Assembly (NCBI GenBank): GCA_012513515.1
Contig: JAAZCA010000012.1
Coordinates: forward strand, 1 to 12,485
DNA length: 12,485 nucleotides
Source of the DNA: Myxococcales bacterium
GTDB lineage: Bacteria; UBA10199; 2-02-FULL-44-16; JAAZCA01
Reading direction: 5' to 3'
Shown here: in pieces, positions 1 through 6,389 of the stretch
How the letters are laid out: each line of letters opens with the position of its first letter
Numbering within the stretch: the first letter of the stretch is position 1
Program-made: the position numbers and the translations under genes
The notes under the pieces: generated by a model
Told to the model about the DNA's origin: nothing
Database searches by the model: none
The model's input: only the letters and a program-made list of their open reading frames with translations

Positions 1-53
1 ACACCCTTTGCCAAATCCTTAAACAAGGCCTCATTCTTACCCAGCTTTTCCAT
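1..53 (-). CDS. Partial CDS, probable IS256-family transposase N-terminus
   Basis: Seventeen codons are visible before the window edge, reading MEKLGKNEALFKDLAKG. An AAGGAG ribosome site (64-69) lies 10 bases before the ATG. Acidic and lysine-rich openings with a short LFKDL-type phrase are common at the N-terminus of IS256-family (DDE, mutator-like) transposases. The upstream sequence resembles the terminal repeat of that family. The catalytic domain is outside the window, so the assignment rests on the short N-terminus plus the IS-like end. A different small chromosomal gene remains possible. Confidence 0.4.
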   Translation of the reverse strand, partial: MEKLGKNEALFKDLAKG

Positions 54-71
54 AACTGCTCGTCTCCTTTC

Positions 72-86
72 GGTGTCTTTGACACC
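72..86 (-). repeat. Short perfect hairpin upstream of the putative transposase
   Basis: GGTGTC (72-77) and GACACC (81-86) are perfect complements with a 3-base loop. On the minus strand the hairpin sits 2 bases before the ribosome site of the putative transposase. Insertion sequences often place a structure here that limits translation of read-through transcripts. That role is inferred from position only. Confidence 0.4.
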
Positions 87-121
87 TATCCGAGGTTAAG
101 CAGTTACACAATTCTTTTTAC

Positions 122-156
122 AGGCTCGGTTTTACCGAGCCTCACGAACTTCGTGA
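122..156. repeat. Two adjoining perfect hairpins at the IS-like boundary
   Basis: AGGCTCGGT (122-130) pairs perfectly with ACCGAGCCT (134-142) around a TTT loop. TCACGAA (142-148) pairs with TTCGTGA (150-156) around a single base. The first hairpin straddles the proposed outer end of the insertion sequence at about 127. It could be the palindromic target of insertion, or a transcription stop for the unit coming from 283-1759, although no T-run follows it. Confidence 0.6.
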
Positions 157-190
157 ACGGCGCTCCGCATTACATGATCACAGGAGGAAT

Positions 191-282
191 TTATAGCGCT
201 TCTGCGGCCTTCAGCATGATGCCGGCCATTTCGGTAATTAAGCCATTGTGATGACGGCTTTTTCGTCCTTCGGGTCAATTTC
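191..282 (-). pseudogene. Short coding-like remnant downstream of the phosphoesterase
   Basis: Directly after the phosphoesterase stop, the same minus-strand frame reads EIDPKDEKAVITMA and then stops at 238-240. The next frame continues as LITEMAGIMLKAAEAL and stops at 191-193. Joined by one frameshift they would form a plausible 30-residue acidic and alanine-rich protein tail. No start codon or ribosome site belongs to it. It may be the worn tail of a lost gene, or chance. I do not recognise a family. Confidence 0.2.
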
Positions 283-822
283 TCAGATTGTGAAATGCGC
301 ATTGTCCAGCATTTCTCCGTCTAATCCGTAAAAACGAACCATAATCTCGCCGGGCGATGCATCTATTATGCAAAAGCTCGCCGGCATATTTCTGTCGAGG
401 TCTGATTTTACATGCCCCGGGCAGATATATAAAGTTCCGTTGATATCACTTCTGGAGGACTCCATTTTGTGGGTGTGTCCGTATAGCACGGCATCCACAT
501 CCGAAAGGTCTTTGGGACTCATAGGATCGAAGTCGTCAGGTCTGTCCTCGCTTGTTTTGTGAGATGTGTGGCTTATTAAAAATGTTGCTCCGCCGAGGGC
601 GATCTTTTTTCTGCGTGGAATTGTCGGATCGTTCCAGGCATTTTCGAAAAGACCTGGGACAGCATAAATTTGTACCCCCGCTGCATCGATCGCTTCGGCA
701 TCATTGAAGTAATCGCCGAGATGGATTATCGCCTCTACATTGTGATCTTCGATCATGATGCGAACGGCTTCGTTCATCGCATCGAGATTTCCGTGCGTGT
801 CGCTCATTACGCCTATTTTCAT
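283..822 (-). CDS. YfcE/MJ0936-type metallophosphoesterase
   Basis: A 179-residue cytoplasmic phosphodiesterase of the calcineurin-like fold, expected to hydrolyse phosphodiester or phosphomonoester bonds with two metal ions. Visible motifs are SDTHGN (D8, H10), GD at 36-37, ISHTSH with H85, and GHTH at 115-118. The GN[CDH] motif usual in this family is missing: the matching place reads PGLFEN (56-61), so one metal-bridging asparagine is shifted or lost. The start at 822 is preferred because GAGAGG lies 8 bases before it and the protein then opens with the family's MKIGVMSD. An upstream in-frame ATG at 852 would run into the preceding gene. It follows that M15 peptidase gene by 10 bases and is probably co-transcribed. 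The natural substrate cannot be read from the sequence. Confidence 0.88.
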   Translation of the reverse strand: MKIGVMSDTHGNLDAMNEAVRIMIEDHNVEAIIHLGDYFNDAEAIDAAGVQIYAVPGLFENAWNDPTIPRRKKIALGGATFLISHTSHKTSEDRPDDFDPMSPKDLSDVDAVLYGHTHKMESSRSDINGTLYICPGHVKSDLDRNMPASFCIIDASPGEIMVRFYGLDGEMLDNAHFTI

Positions 823-832
823 AATTAGCCTC

Positions 833-1759
833 TCATCTTTGGCCGAATTCAACGTTATTCATCCCGGAGTTTTTTCTTATGTAAAACTCATTGGAATAAA
901 ACGGCGGCTCTCCTTTTGAATTTTTTACAAATATTACCAAGCGGTATTTACCAGGAAGCTGACATTCCGGAATTGCAACCTTCCCACTTGATCTTCCTCC
1001 AGAGGGTAATTTTTTGCTGGAAATCCTGTGCTGTATCTTTTCATGTTCTGACCAATCGCCTTTTCTGAATCCTTCCAGCCAAGAATTTTTTATCGACAGC
1101 CTTCTGCTTTCGTATGAATTATTGAATATCGATATCGATATTTTTTCTCCAGGATGATAGGTATCTTTGTCGGTTACAGCTATCCAATTTTGATTCGGGT
1201 TGTTTTCAGAGCCCACAAGAACTCTTTCGGACCACGGAGGTTCTTCCCAATGCCTGATGGGGCCTACGTCGATGTGAACGAATCCATGCCTCGGGTAGAA
1301 GCCAGCCCCTCCAAGCCGACGATTTTTTGCGTATTCGTAAATAGAGGATTCATCAATTTCATCTATGTGTATATCGCAGGCCTTTCCTCTCACGTGGAGA
1401 CTTTCTCCTGCAGCCTTTCTGCCGCTGGCGATTATTGACCTATTGATTTCAGGGCTTCTGTAACAGGATATCAGCTCAATCGTATCAGCGCCGAAATGGT
1501 CCTGAATTTCATCGATGAGCTCGATCAGTCTGAGCTCAATCCGATGTTTTTTGCCATCCCTCGAACGCATTATCTCGTCTATTTTTGCCAGGCCCTCCTT
1601 GTCGTATCCTTTTTCGTTTCTGTATTGAATCTCTGCATATTCGCCAAGATGATAGCTAAAGAGCGCCAGCTTGCCGTCTCCACGCGCAGAATATTCAGCC
1701 AACGCCCGGCACGGCAGTGCGGCTAAGGTAAAAAGTATAATAATAACATATAGTTTCAT
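833..1759 (-). CDS. Exported M15/DUF882 murein peptidase with extra C-terminal domain
   Basis: The 308-residue protein has a signal peptide (MKLYVIIILFTLAALPCRALA, cleavage expected after residue 21), so it acts in the periplasm. Residues 25-172 match the DUF882/Peptidase_M15_2 family, whose E. coli member MepK cuts 3-3 peptidoglycan cross-links. Zinc ligands and neighbours are visible: SLHVRGKACD (H122, D129) and FVHIDVGPIRHW (H162, D164), after YRSPEIN (100-106). Family members usually end just after this point, but here about 130 residues follow. Residues 190-295 alternate beta-like strands with a TYHPGEKISISIFNNS phrase, suggesting an Ig-like or fibronectin-like domain that may bind the envelope or an inhibitor. 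The start at 1759 has AGGGGAG at good spacing; an in-frame ATG eight codons earlier does not. A close paralogue lies divergently at 1830. Confidence 0.88.
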   Translation of the reverse strand: MKLYVIIILFTLAALPCRALAEYSARGDGKLALFSYHLGEYAEIQYRNEKGYDKEGLAKIDEIMRSRDGKKHRIELRLIELIDEIQDHFGADTIELISCYRSPEINRSIIASGRKAAGESLHVRGKACDIHIDEIDESSIYEYAKNRRLGGAGFYPRHGFVHIDVGPIRHWEEPPWSERVLVGSENNPNQNWIAVTDKDTYHPGEKISISIFNNSYESRRLSIKNSWLEGFRKGDWSEHEKIQHRISSKKLPSGGRSSGKVAIPECQLPGKYRLVIFVKNSKGEPPFYSNEFYIRKNSGMNNVEFGQR

Positions 1760-1804
1760 GAACGCTCCCCTGTGGAATAACACGAAACCTTTATGATCGT
1801 TCTG

Positions 1805-1820
1805 TCGATAATATTATCGA
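1805..1820. promoter_or_regulatory. Perfect 16-bp palindrome in a divergent intergenic gap
   Basis: TCGATAATATTATCGA is a perfect inverted repeat placed between the two divergent DUF882 peptidase genes, ending one base into the GAGGGA ribosome site (1819-1824) of the rightward gene. With no loop it is better suited to binding a dimeric repressor than to forming an RNA hairpin. Its AT-rich core (ATAATATT) could also overlap a -10 element. The operator role is inferred from position and symmetry. Confidence 0.4.
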
Positions 1821-1829
1821 GGGATTATA

Positions 1830-2384
1830 ATGGCAAGGTTTGCCCGTATCTCATTTTTGCTCGCAATTATGGGGCTGCTTCTTTTTCCGATCAGCGGAAT
1901 TGAGTCGGTCGCTGAAGGTCTGTCGCCATTCCGCCTCAGCGGAGATGGCAAAATACGCATGGTCGATCTTTTTACTGGCGAGAACCTCAACATCATCTAC
2001 AGAAATGCTGACGGAATCTATGAGGACTCAGCGCTCGCGGCGATGGAGCATACACTGCGTTGCCATGGGAAAAGTGAAAATTATCCAATTTCTTTGAAAT
2101 TGATAGAACTAATCGATCATCTTCAGGATCATTTCGGTGCTGAGGAAATTCAGATAGTGTCGGGCTATAGAAGTCCTGAGTACAATTCTAAACTCAGTTT
2201 GTATTCAAGCCGCGTGGCCCACAACAGTCTTCACATGAAGGGGTTGGCGGTGGATATCAGGCTGCCAGGAGTCAGCAAATATGCCCTCGGATCATATGCG
2301 GCTTCCCTCAAGTCCGGCGGAGTTGGCGTGTATGCCGACAGCGACTTTGTCCACATAGATGTTGGGCCCATCAGACGCTGGTAG
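1830..2384 (+). CDS. Exported M15/DUF882 murein peptidase (MepK-like, minimal form)
   Basis: A 184-residue protein with a basic N-terminus and hydrophobic segment (residues 5-25) that acts as a signal peptide or anchor. The remainder is a complete DUF882/Peptidase_M15_2 domain, a predicted zinc-dependent peptidoglycan endopeptidase. Visible motifs are SGYRSPEYNSKL (111-122), NSLHMKGLAVDIRLPG (H135, D142) and FVHIDVGPIRRW (H175, D177). The protein ends at the RRW that normally closes the domain, unlike the longer neighbour. GAGGGA lies 5 bases before the ATG. Its last 14 bases overlap the tail of the convergent oxidase gene, so no terminator separates them. The pair probably arose by duplication, but similarity is moderate, so the event is old. 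Confidence 0.9.
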   Translation: MARFARISFLLAIMGLLLFPISGIESVAEGLSPFRLSGDGKIRMVDLFTGENLNIIYRNADGIYEDSALAAMEHTLRCHGKSENYPISLKLIELIDHLQDHFGAEEIQIVSGYRSPEYNSKLSLYSSRVAHNSLHMKGLAVDIRLPGVSKYALGSYAASLKSGGVGVYADSDFVHIDVGPIRRW

Positions 2385-3828
2385 TTCCGAATATATTTCC
2401 CCTTCCGAAAATCCAGTCAGGATCGTACTGATTTTTCCAGCGCTTCATCAGCTCTATAGTTGATTTGGAGTGCTGTATCGACAGCAGGTCGGTATGAATT
2501 TTACCGAGCCCGTGCTCTCCGGCGACCCCGCCGCCAAGCTCCACCGCCTTTTTGCAGCATGCCGAGAGGATGTCGCGGGCCAGATTTTTTTCGGTGGGAG
2601 TTCTCCCGAGGAGGTTCGTGTGAGGATGCCCTGCGCCTATATGGGCGTATCCCATATGCGGTAGTCCGGAGCGATCCGCGGCCGCGTAAAAGAATTCCAT
2701 CATTTCGATTAGCTTGTCGATAGGTACCCACCAGTCGCTTCCGACTTTGCCGCCACCATCTTTCCAATAAAGTCTTCCGAGTTCGTTTGCGGCCTCCGGT
2801 ATCCGATGCCGCCAGAGCCTAAAAATTTCCTGATCGTTTTGTGTGAGCGCCACCATGCTGTGTTTTTCGAGATCGCATCCGCATGCCTTTTGAATTCTTT
2901 CCTGCCATATCTGTGCCCATCGCCCCAATTCTTTTTCGGAATCGTATTCCTGTTTTATATACAGGTATGCCGCGATCTCGTTTGGTATCGATGGAAAGCT
3001 ACGCGATGTCTTCATCATTTTAAGTGCGCCTGAATCTATGAGTTCGAGCGTCCTTGGTTTTTTATCCTTTTCGTTGAGCGTAAGATTTACAGCGAAGGAG
3101 AGAGCCTCCATGTTCGATTCGAATGGTATTAGCGCTGAAAAAAAAGATGGGACTCCCGGGATCAAGCGAATGGTCGCGCGGGATATGAACCCAAGCGTTC
3201 CTTCCGAACCTATGATCAGATCGATGGGATTTTCCCAGCCCGTAAAATATCCGGCAGTGTTCCTTTTTCCGGATGCCGCTTCGCCGGGCTCTCTGGAATA
3301 GAAGACGCTCTTGCAGTCGGGAGTTATGAGCTCAAGCGATTGCACATATTGTCTTACGGTGCCGTATTTGTATGAGTCCTCTCCGGTTGCATTCGTGGCG
3401 ATATTGGCTCCTATCCTGCACTGGTCCTTTGAGGTCGGACCGATTGGATAAAAGAGGTTTTTCTTGGCCAGCTCGGCCTGTAACTGTGATACCACGGTTC
3501 CTGGTTTTACGACCACGTGCGGTTGTCCTCCGATATCCACTATGTCCTCTATCCCCTCCAGCTTCTCCGTGGAGAGCAGCAATCCTTCGTCAGGCACAGA
3601 TGCCCCTGTCATGGAGGTCTGTGATCCGCAGATCGTGAGAGGAATTTTGTATGAACTGCAGAATTCAATTGCCGCTAGGATATCCTCATCTTTGCGGGGG
3701 AGGAGAACCGCATCCGGCGAACCCCTATACATCGTGTCTTCGCAGTAACTTTCTATGCGTTCATCTCCGAGGAGAATTGGAGGGGTTTCCGCCTCAAGCT
3801 CTTTAAAAATCTGGGGATTTATCGCCAT
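2371..3828 (-). CDS. FAD-linked oxidase, GlcD/D-lactate dehydrogenase family
   Basis: A 485-residue flavoprotein of the GlcD family, which oxidises D-2-hydroxy acids (glycolate, D-lactate, D-2-hydroxyglutarate). The N-terminal PCMH-type FAD domain (about 35-220) shows GSQTSMTGAS (68-77), GANIATNATG (140-149) and GSEGTLGF (207-214). The C-terminal catalytic domain (about 230-480) shows HIGAGHPH (396-403) and GEHGLGK (437-443). In many relatives the first of these reads HxGDGNxH, so the GDGN part is altered here and the substrate cannot be assumed. The start at 3828 has AAGGA 6 bases upstream; the ATG at 3834 abuts the same site and is less likely. The gene stands alone with no electron-transfer partner beside it. 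Confidence 0.87.
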   Translation of the reverse strand: MAINPQIFKELEAETPPILLGDERIESYCEDTMYRGSPDAVLLPRKDEDILAAIEFCSSYKIPLTICGSQTSMTGASVPDEGLLLSTEKLEGIEDIVDIGGQPHVVVKPGTVVSQLQAELAKKNLFYPIGPTSKDQCRIGANIATNATGEDSYKYGTVRQYVQSLELITPDCKSVFYSREPGEAASGKRNTAGYFTGWENPIDLIIGSEGTLGFISRATIRLIPGVPSFFSALIPFESNMEALSFAVNLTLNEKDKKPRTLELIDSGALKMMKTSRSFPSIPNEIAAYLYIKQEYDSEKELGRWAQIWQERIQKACGCDLEKHSMVALTQNDQEIFRLWRHRIPEAANELGRLYWKDGGGKVGSDWWVPIDKLIEMMEFFYAAADRSGLPHMGYAHIGAGHPHTNLLGRTPTEKNLARDILSACCKKAVELGGGVAGEHGLGKIHTDLLSIQHSKSTIELMKRWKNQYDPDWIFGRGNIFGTTSV

Positions 3829-3909
3829 CTCCATTCCTTTTCAGAGGATATCGATCTATCAATATACTTCCCTCGGGGAAAACCAAAAATTTGACGTTCC
3901 TGCGATGAT

Positions 3910-3933
3910 TTATCGTCGTGATAAGGTTTTATC
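3910..3933. promoter_or_regulatory. Three spaced TTATC/GATAA half-sites in a divergent promoter region
   Basis: TTATC (3910-3914), GATAA (3920-3924) and TTATC (3929-3933) alternate at about one helical turn between the oxidase and lipoprotein genes. A TATATT that could serve as a -10 begins at 3937, but no convincing -35 accompanies it. The arrangement looks like a repressor or activator site; this is pattern-based inference only. Confidence 0.25.
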
Positions 3934-4024
3934 CTATATATTCTAATAAAATCAAATAGTTATTTTGACAAGTGTTGGTATGTTTATTGCTTCAAGTCCC
4001 CCTGAGATCAAACAGGAGGATGCT

Positions 4025-5212
4025 ATGAAGATATCGGCGCTACTCGCTTTGCTTGCAATTCTCTTCTCTGGTTGTCATGGGGGTCAGCTTGCGACGGAAT
4101 TTGGCGATGAATTCAGGGAGGGAACCTCGGAGCCCATGACCGTTGAGAGGTTTATATGCGAGGAGGCGCCTCCTCCCGCTGTTGAAGAATACCAGTGTCC
4201 TGATTGCTTGAGATACTTCCCAGAGGATGCCGATGCGGCGGGAATAGTTCTTCCTAAGAGGATATTTGAATCGGAGCTGTTACGGGGGTCAGATGATGGT
4301 GGTCTGTCTAATGCGTTGCATACAGTAAAGCTGTTTTTGTCTGAGACAATGCCGTTTGCCAATCCAGAAAAGGACGTAAGCAGCATCTGTTATGCGAGCA
4401 AGTACCCACCTCCTTCTAAGAGCCTTACGTCCGGACCTAATCCGAATTGGACTAACACTGGGGATATGGATCCTGAGAGTATAATAGCGCGGAGTGAAAA
4501 TTTTGGAATCATATTCAAGGGCGTTCTACCTGCAGGTTTTTCCATGAAGGATTTTCTGGTGAGCACGTGGAAGTGGGATGATGATACAAGCTCTCCATGT
4601 CAATGCGACAATGTTAGCGATGTCAACATCGGAGATAAATGCACGAGTGATGAGAAGTGCATTGCTACCGCCTATAAAGACGACGCTGTTGAATGGACTA
4701 GGCTCTTGGCCGATCAGGATGGGGCATTTTTCGTAGATGTAAGTGGCAATAAAGTTTTGCTGATGGGGCAGCTTGGAAAGGACGCGATATTCCTTGGAAC
4801 TCGTGGATATTGGAAGCACGCTAAGGGCTTGTCATCTCCTCTTGCAAATAAGTGCCCTCAGAAAGATATGATGAAGGAGCTTCCGACGGATGCATCATTC
4901 AGGCATGCAAAGGTTTTTACAGAGCAGAGCATGGACCCGATCTCTGCTAGCATACTCGAAAAAGTGCACCCCATTTTTCAGGGAGAACTTATAGGTTCCA
5001 GGGCTGCTGTAGCTGCTGACCTGTATGATAAAATACTTTTGATGGCTAAGCTATATATCAGGGATGAAGAACCCGCGATCGATGCATTTTTTAGGCTGAG
5101 TCTTAAAGACCTTGCACCGATGAGTGCCGTTATCATGGGCATTGATAAAGTGTATCAGGTTATCGAAGGTGATGCCGCGCAGGATGCAACTGACTCGCTG
5201 CTGTCAGAATAA
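4025..5212 (+). CDS. Uncharacterised cysteine-containing lipoprotein
   Basis: A 395-residue protein of no family I recognise. The start at 4025 is chosen because AGGAGG (4014-4019) precedes it and the protein then opens with a lipoprotein signal, MKISALLALLAILFSGC, acylated at C17. A TTG at 3965 in the same frame is probably not a start. The mature part has nine more cysteines: C45, a CPDC pair (58-61), C122, a cluster C192, C194, C206, C212, and C277. This suggests a disulfide-bonded or metal-binding periplasmic or outer-membrane protein. CPDC resembles a thioredoxin-like active site, but no thioredoxin fold is evident around it. The C-terminal part (about 300-390) looks helical. It appears monocistronic, with a long repeat-filled gap after it and divergent from the oxidase. 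Confidence 0.8.
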   Translation: MKISALLALLAILFSGCHGGQLATEFGDEFREGTSEPMTVERFICEEAPPPAVEEYQCPDCLRYFPEDADAAGIVLPKRIFESELLRGSDDGGLSNALHTVKLFLSETMPFANPEKDVSSICYASKYPPPSKSLTSGPNPNWTNTGDMDPESIIARSENFGIIFKGVLPAGFSMKDFLVSTWKWDDDTSSPCQCDNVSDVNIGDKCTSDEKCIATAYKDDAVEWTRLLADQDGAFFVDVSGNKVLLMGQLGKDAIFLGTRGYWKHAKGLSSPLANKCPQKDMMKELPTDASFRHAKVFTEQSMDPISASILEKVHPIFQGELIGSRAAVAADLYDKILLMAKLYIRDEEPAIDAFFRLSLKDLAPMSAVIMGIDKVYQVIEGDAAQDATDSLLSE

Positions 5213-5494
5213 TCTGCTCCAGCGATGATTGAGTAGTAGGTCGGCGAGGGATTTCCGCTTATAACCGCGGTAATGGCTGTGCGTTGCGAATGGTCGCTAG
5301 GTCTTTTTGCTGTCCAGAAGGATCGGTCATCTTAGTAACTATTATTTGCGGATATAATCTAGTCTTATAAAAGGCTGATCAAAGATCAGGGATCAGGATT
5401 AGACCCCCTCCCGCAACAACCGTGACTGGTGACTGGTGAACGGTCGGAACCCCGCGGTAGCGGCGGCTTAAAACCGTGGGAATGACATTCATGG
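5213..5494. other. Gene-free spacer with small repeats
   Basis: No open frame, tRNA or rRNA is apparent here. The stretch contains GATCA-type short repeats near 5375-5395, the 7-base tandem repeat at 5422-5442, and an imperfect hairpin pairing CCCGCGGT (5451-5458) with ACCGTGGG (5473-5480). A 16-base piece, GCAACAACCGTGACTG (5413-5428), matches GCAACGGCCGTGACTG (5552-5567) in the larger repeat that follows at 14 of 16 positions. This suggests a worn extra copy of one repeat module. Confidence 0.5.
5422..5442. repeat. 7-base tandem repeat
   Basis: GTGACTG occurs twice in tandem (5422-5428, 5429-5435), followed by a degenerate GTGAACG. Its left edge joins the GCAAC...CCGTGA module shared with the long direct repeats. 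Confidence 0.5.
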
Positions 5495-5715
5495 TGTCAT
5501 CTCCGAATGACGAGAAGGTCGTCATCCCCGAGTGCTTTAATCGGGGATCCAGCAACGGCCGTGACTGTGAAAAACAGAAGCTAGAAGCTAGAAAAACCTA
5601 GCCTGTAGAAATCTCGCTTCTCACTTCTAGATTCCAGCTTTTGGATGTTGGTCGATGGCCAATTGTTCATGGTCGAAGTTATTGTTACAGCTAGCTTTTC
5701 AGAGGTTACTTAAAT
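5495..5715. repeat. Long direct repeat, copy 1 (left of three-gene operon)
   Basis: This 221-bp segment matches 8032-8255 in the same orientation, with about 27 differences and small indels by hand alignment, roughly 88% identity. It contains a perfect hairpin, ATCCCCGA (5524-5531) with TCGGGGAT (5541-5548). It also has a larger inverted repeat whose arms, AAGCTAGAAGCTAGAA (5578-5593) and TTCTAGATTCCAGCTT (5625-5640), pair at 14 of 16 positions. No open frame is evident, so it resembles a non-autonomous mobile or extragenic palindromic repeat. It ends 60 bases before the exonuclease start. Confidence 0.85.
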
Positions 5716-5758
5716 TGGCGGTTAACAACTTCCAAACTCCTTGCATAAAGGGGCGCCT

Positions 5759-5779
5759 ATGATAATTCTGGCTCGATGA
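5759..5779 (+). CDS. Possible six-codon leader ORF (MIILAR)
   Basis: AAAGGGG (5747-5753) sits 5 bases before an ATG that encodes MIILAR and stops at TGA 5777-5779, overlapping the exonuclease start as ATGA. The exonuclease frame has no other start between its ATG and the stop codon at 5746-5748, and that ATG is 22 bases from the ribosome site. Translation may therefore enter through this leader by stop-restart coupling. Such a short ORF can also be chance. Confidence 0.35.
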   Translation: MIILAR

Positions 5780-6366
5780 GGAAAAACATTGTAGTATTCG
5801 ACATAGAGACAAAAAACGCCTTTTCAGATGTCGGGGGGAGGAACAATCTCAAGGAGCTTGGGATATCCGTCCTTGGGCTTTACGATTATGCCGATGCTCA
5901 GTACAAAATTTACGAGGAGAAAGAGCTCACCATATTCGTGGAAAGGCTGCAGAAGTCTCCTCTTCTTGTAGGATTCAACAGCAGGAAGTTCGATGTCCCG
6001 GTGCTTCAGAACTATGTCCCTTTCAACCTTTCAAAGCTTCCGCAGCTGGACATAATGGAACAGCTTTTAAACGCCCTTGGCCACAGGGTCAGTCTTGACA
6101 GCGTGGCGCAGGCCACCCTTGGATCCAGCAAGAGCGGCAGTGGGCTCGATGCCATAAAGTTTTTCAGAGAAGGGCGCATCGAAGAGTTGAAAAAATATTG
6201 CATGGATGATGTCAGAATAACGAAGGAAATATTCGAATACGGGGCAACGCATAAAGAGCTGTTTTACACCTCTAAATTTGGGAATGGGAAGAGGAGGGCA
6301 GTCGTGAACTGGTCTGTAGAACATCCTTATGAACAAACTCCTTCGGTTCAGGGTTCCCTTTTTTAA
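5776..6366 (+). CDS. DEDDy-type 3'-5' exonuclease, ribonuclease H-like fold
   Basis: A 196-residue single-domain nuclease. The four acidic metal ligands of DEDD exonucleases are visible: VFDIET (D9, E11), VGFNSRKFD (D73) and YCMDDV (D145, with Y141 giving the Y-x3-D signature of the DEDDy subgroup). The layout resembles YprB-like or helicase-associated exonuclease domains, but the helicase part is absent, so it is a stand-alone nuclease. Substrate (DNA or RNA) is not readable. It heads a three-gene operon; the next gene starts 23 bases after its stop. Its ATG lacks a well-spaced ribosome site of its own and overlaps the stop of a six-codon leader ORF. The residues after 160 are basic (FGNGKRRAVVNW) and could contact nucleic acid. 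Confidence 0.8.
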   Translation: MRKNIVVFDIETKNAFSDVGGRNNLKELGISVLGLYDYADAQYKIYEEKELTIFVERLQKSPLLVGFNSRKFDVPVLQNYVPFNLSKLPQLDIMEQLLNALGHRVSLDSVAQATLGSSKSGSGLDAIKFFREGRIEELKKYCMDDVRITKEIFEYGATHKELFYTSKFGNGKRRAVVNWSVEHPYEQTPSVQGSLF

Positions 6367-6389
6367 ATCGAAATAACACGAGGTCCTAG

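Larger units (their letters stand above)
1..127 (-). mobile_element. One end of a probable IS256-like insertion sequence
   Basis: Read on the minus strand, the segment starting near 127 runs GAGCCTGTAAAAAGAATTGT and continues GTAACTGC. This resembles the outer inverted repeat of IS256-family elements (a TGTAAAAA...TGTGTAA pattern). It is followed about 75 bases later by a start codon with a good ribosome site. The other inverted repeat and any target duplication are outside the window, so the outer boundary is an estimate. Confidence 0.4.

Noticed and set aside
1154-1726. Plus-strand open frames opposite the M15 peptidase gene
   Set aside because: They lie antisense to a gene with clear catalytic motifs, lack ribosome sites, and their translations resemble no family.
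1760-1790. DnaA box-like TTATTCCACA on the minus strand in the divergent gap
   Set aside because: It has one extra base relative to the TTATNCACA consensus and stands alone.
3965-4024. TTG start giving a 20-residue N-terminal extension of the lipoprotein
   Set aside because: The ATG at 4025 has AGGAGG at good spacing and opens a proper lipoprotein signal. The extension would bury that signal. The TTGACA at 3965-3970 resembles a -35 box instead, but no fitting -10 follows, so I did not call a promoter.
5213-5775. tRNA, small RNA or CRISPR array in the long gene-free region
   Set aside because: No T-loop GTTCGA-type sequence or cloverleaf is visible, and the repeats are not regularly spaced with unique spacers as in CRISPR.
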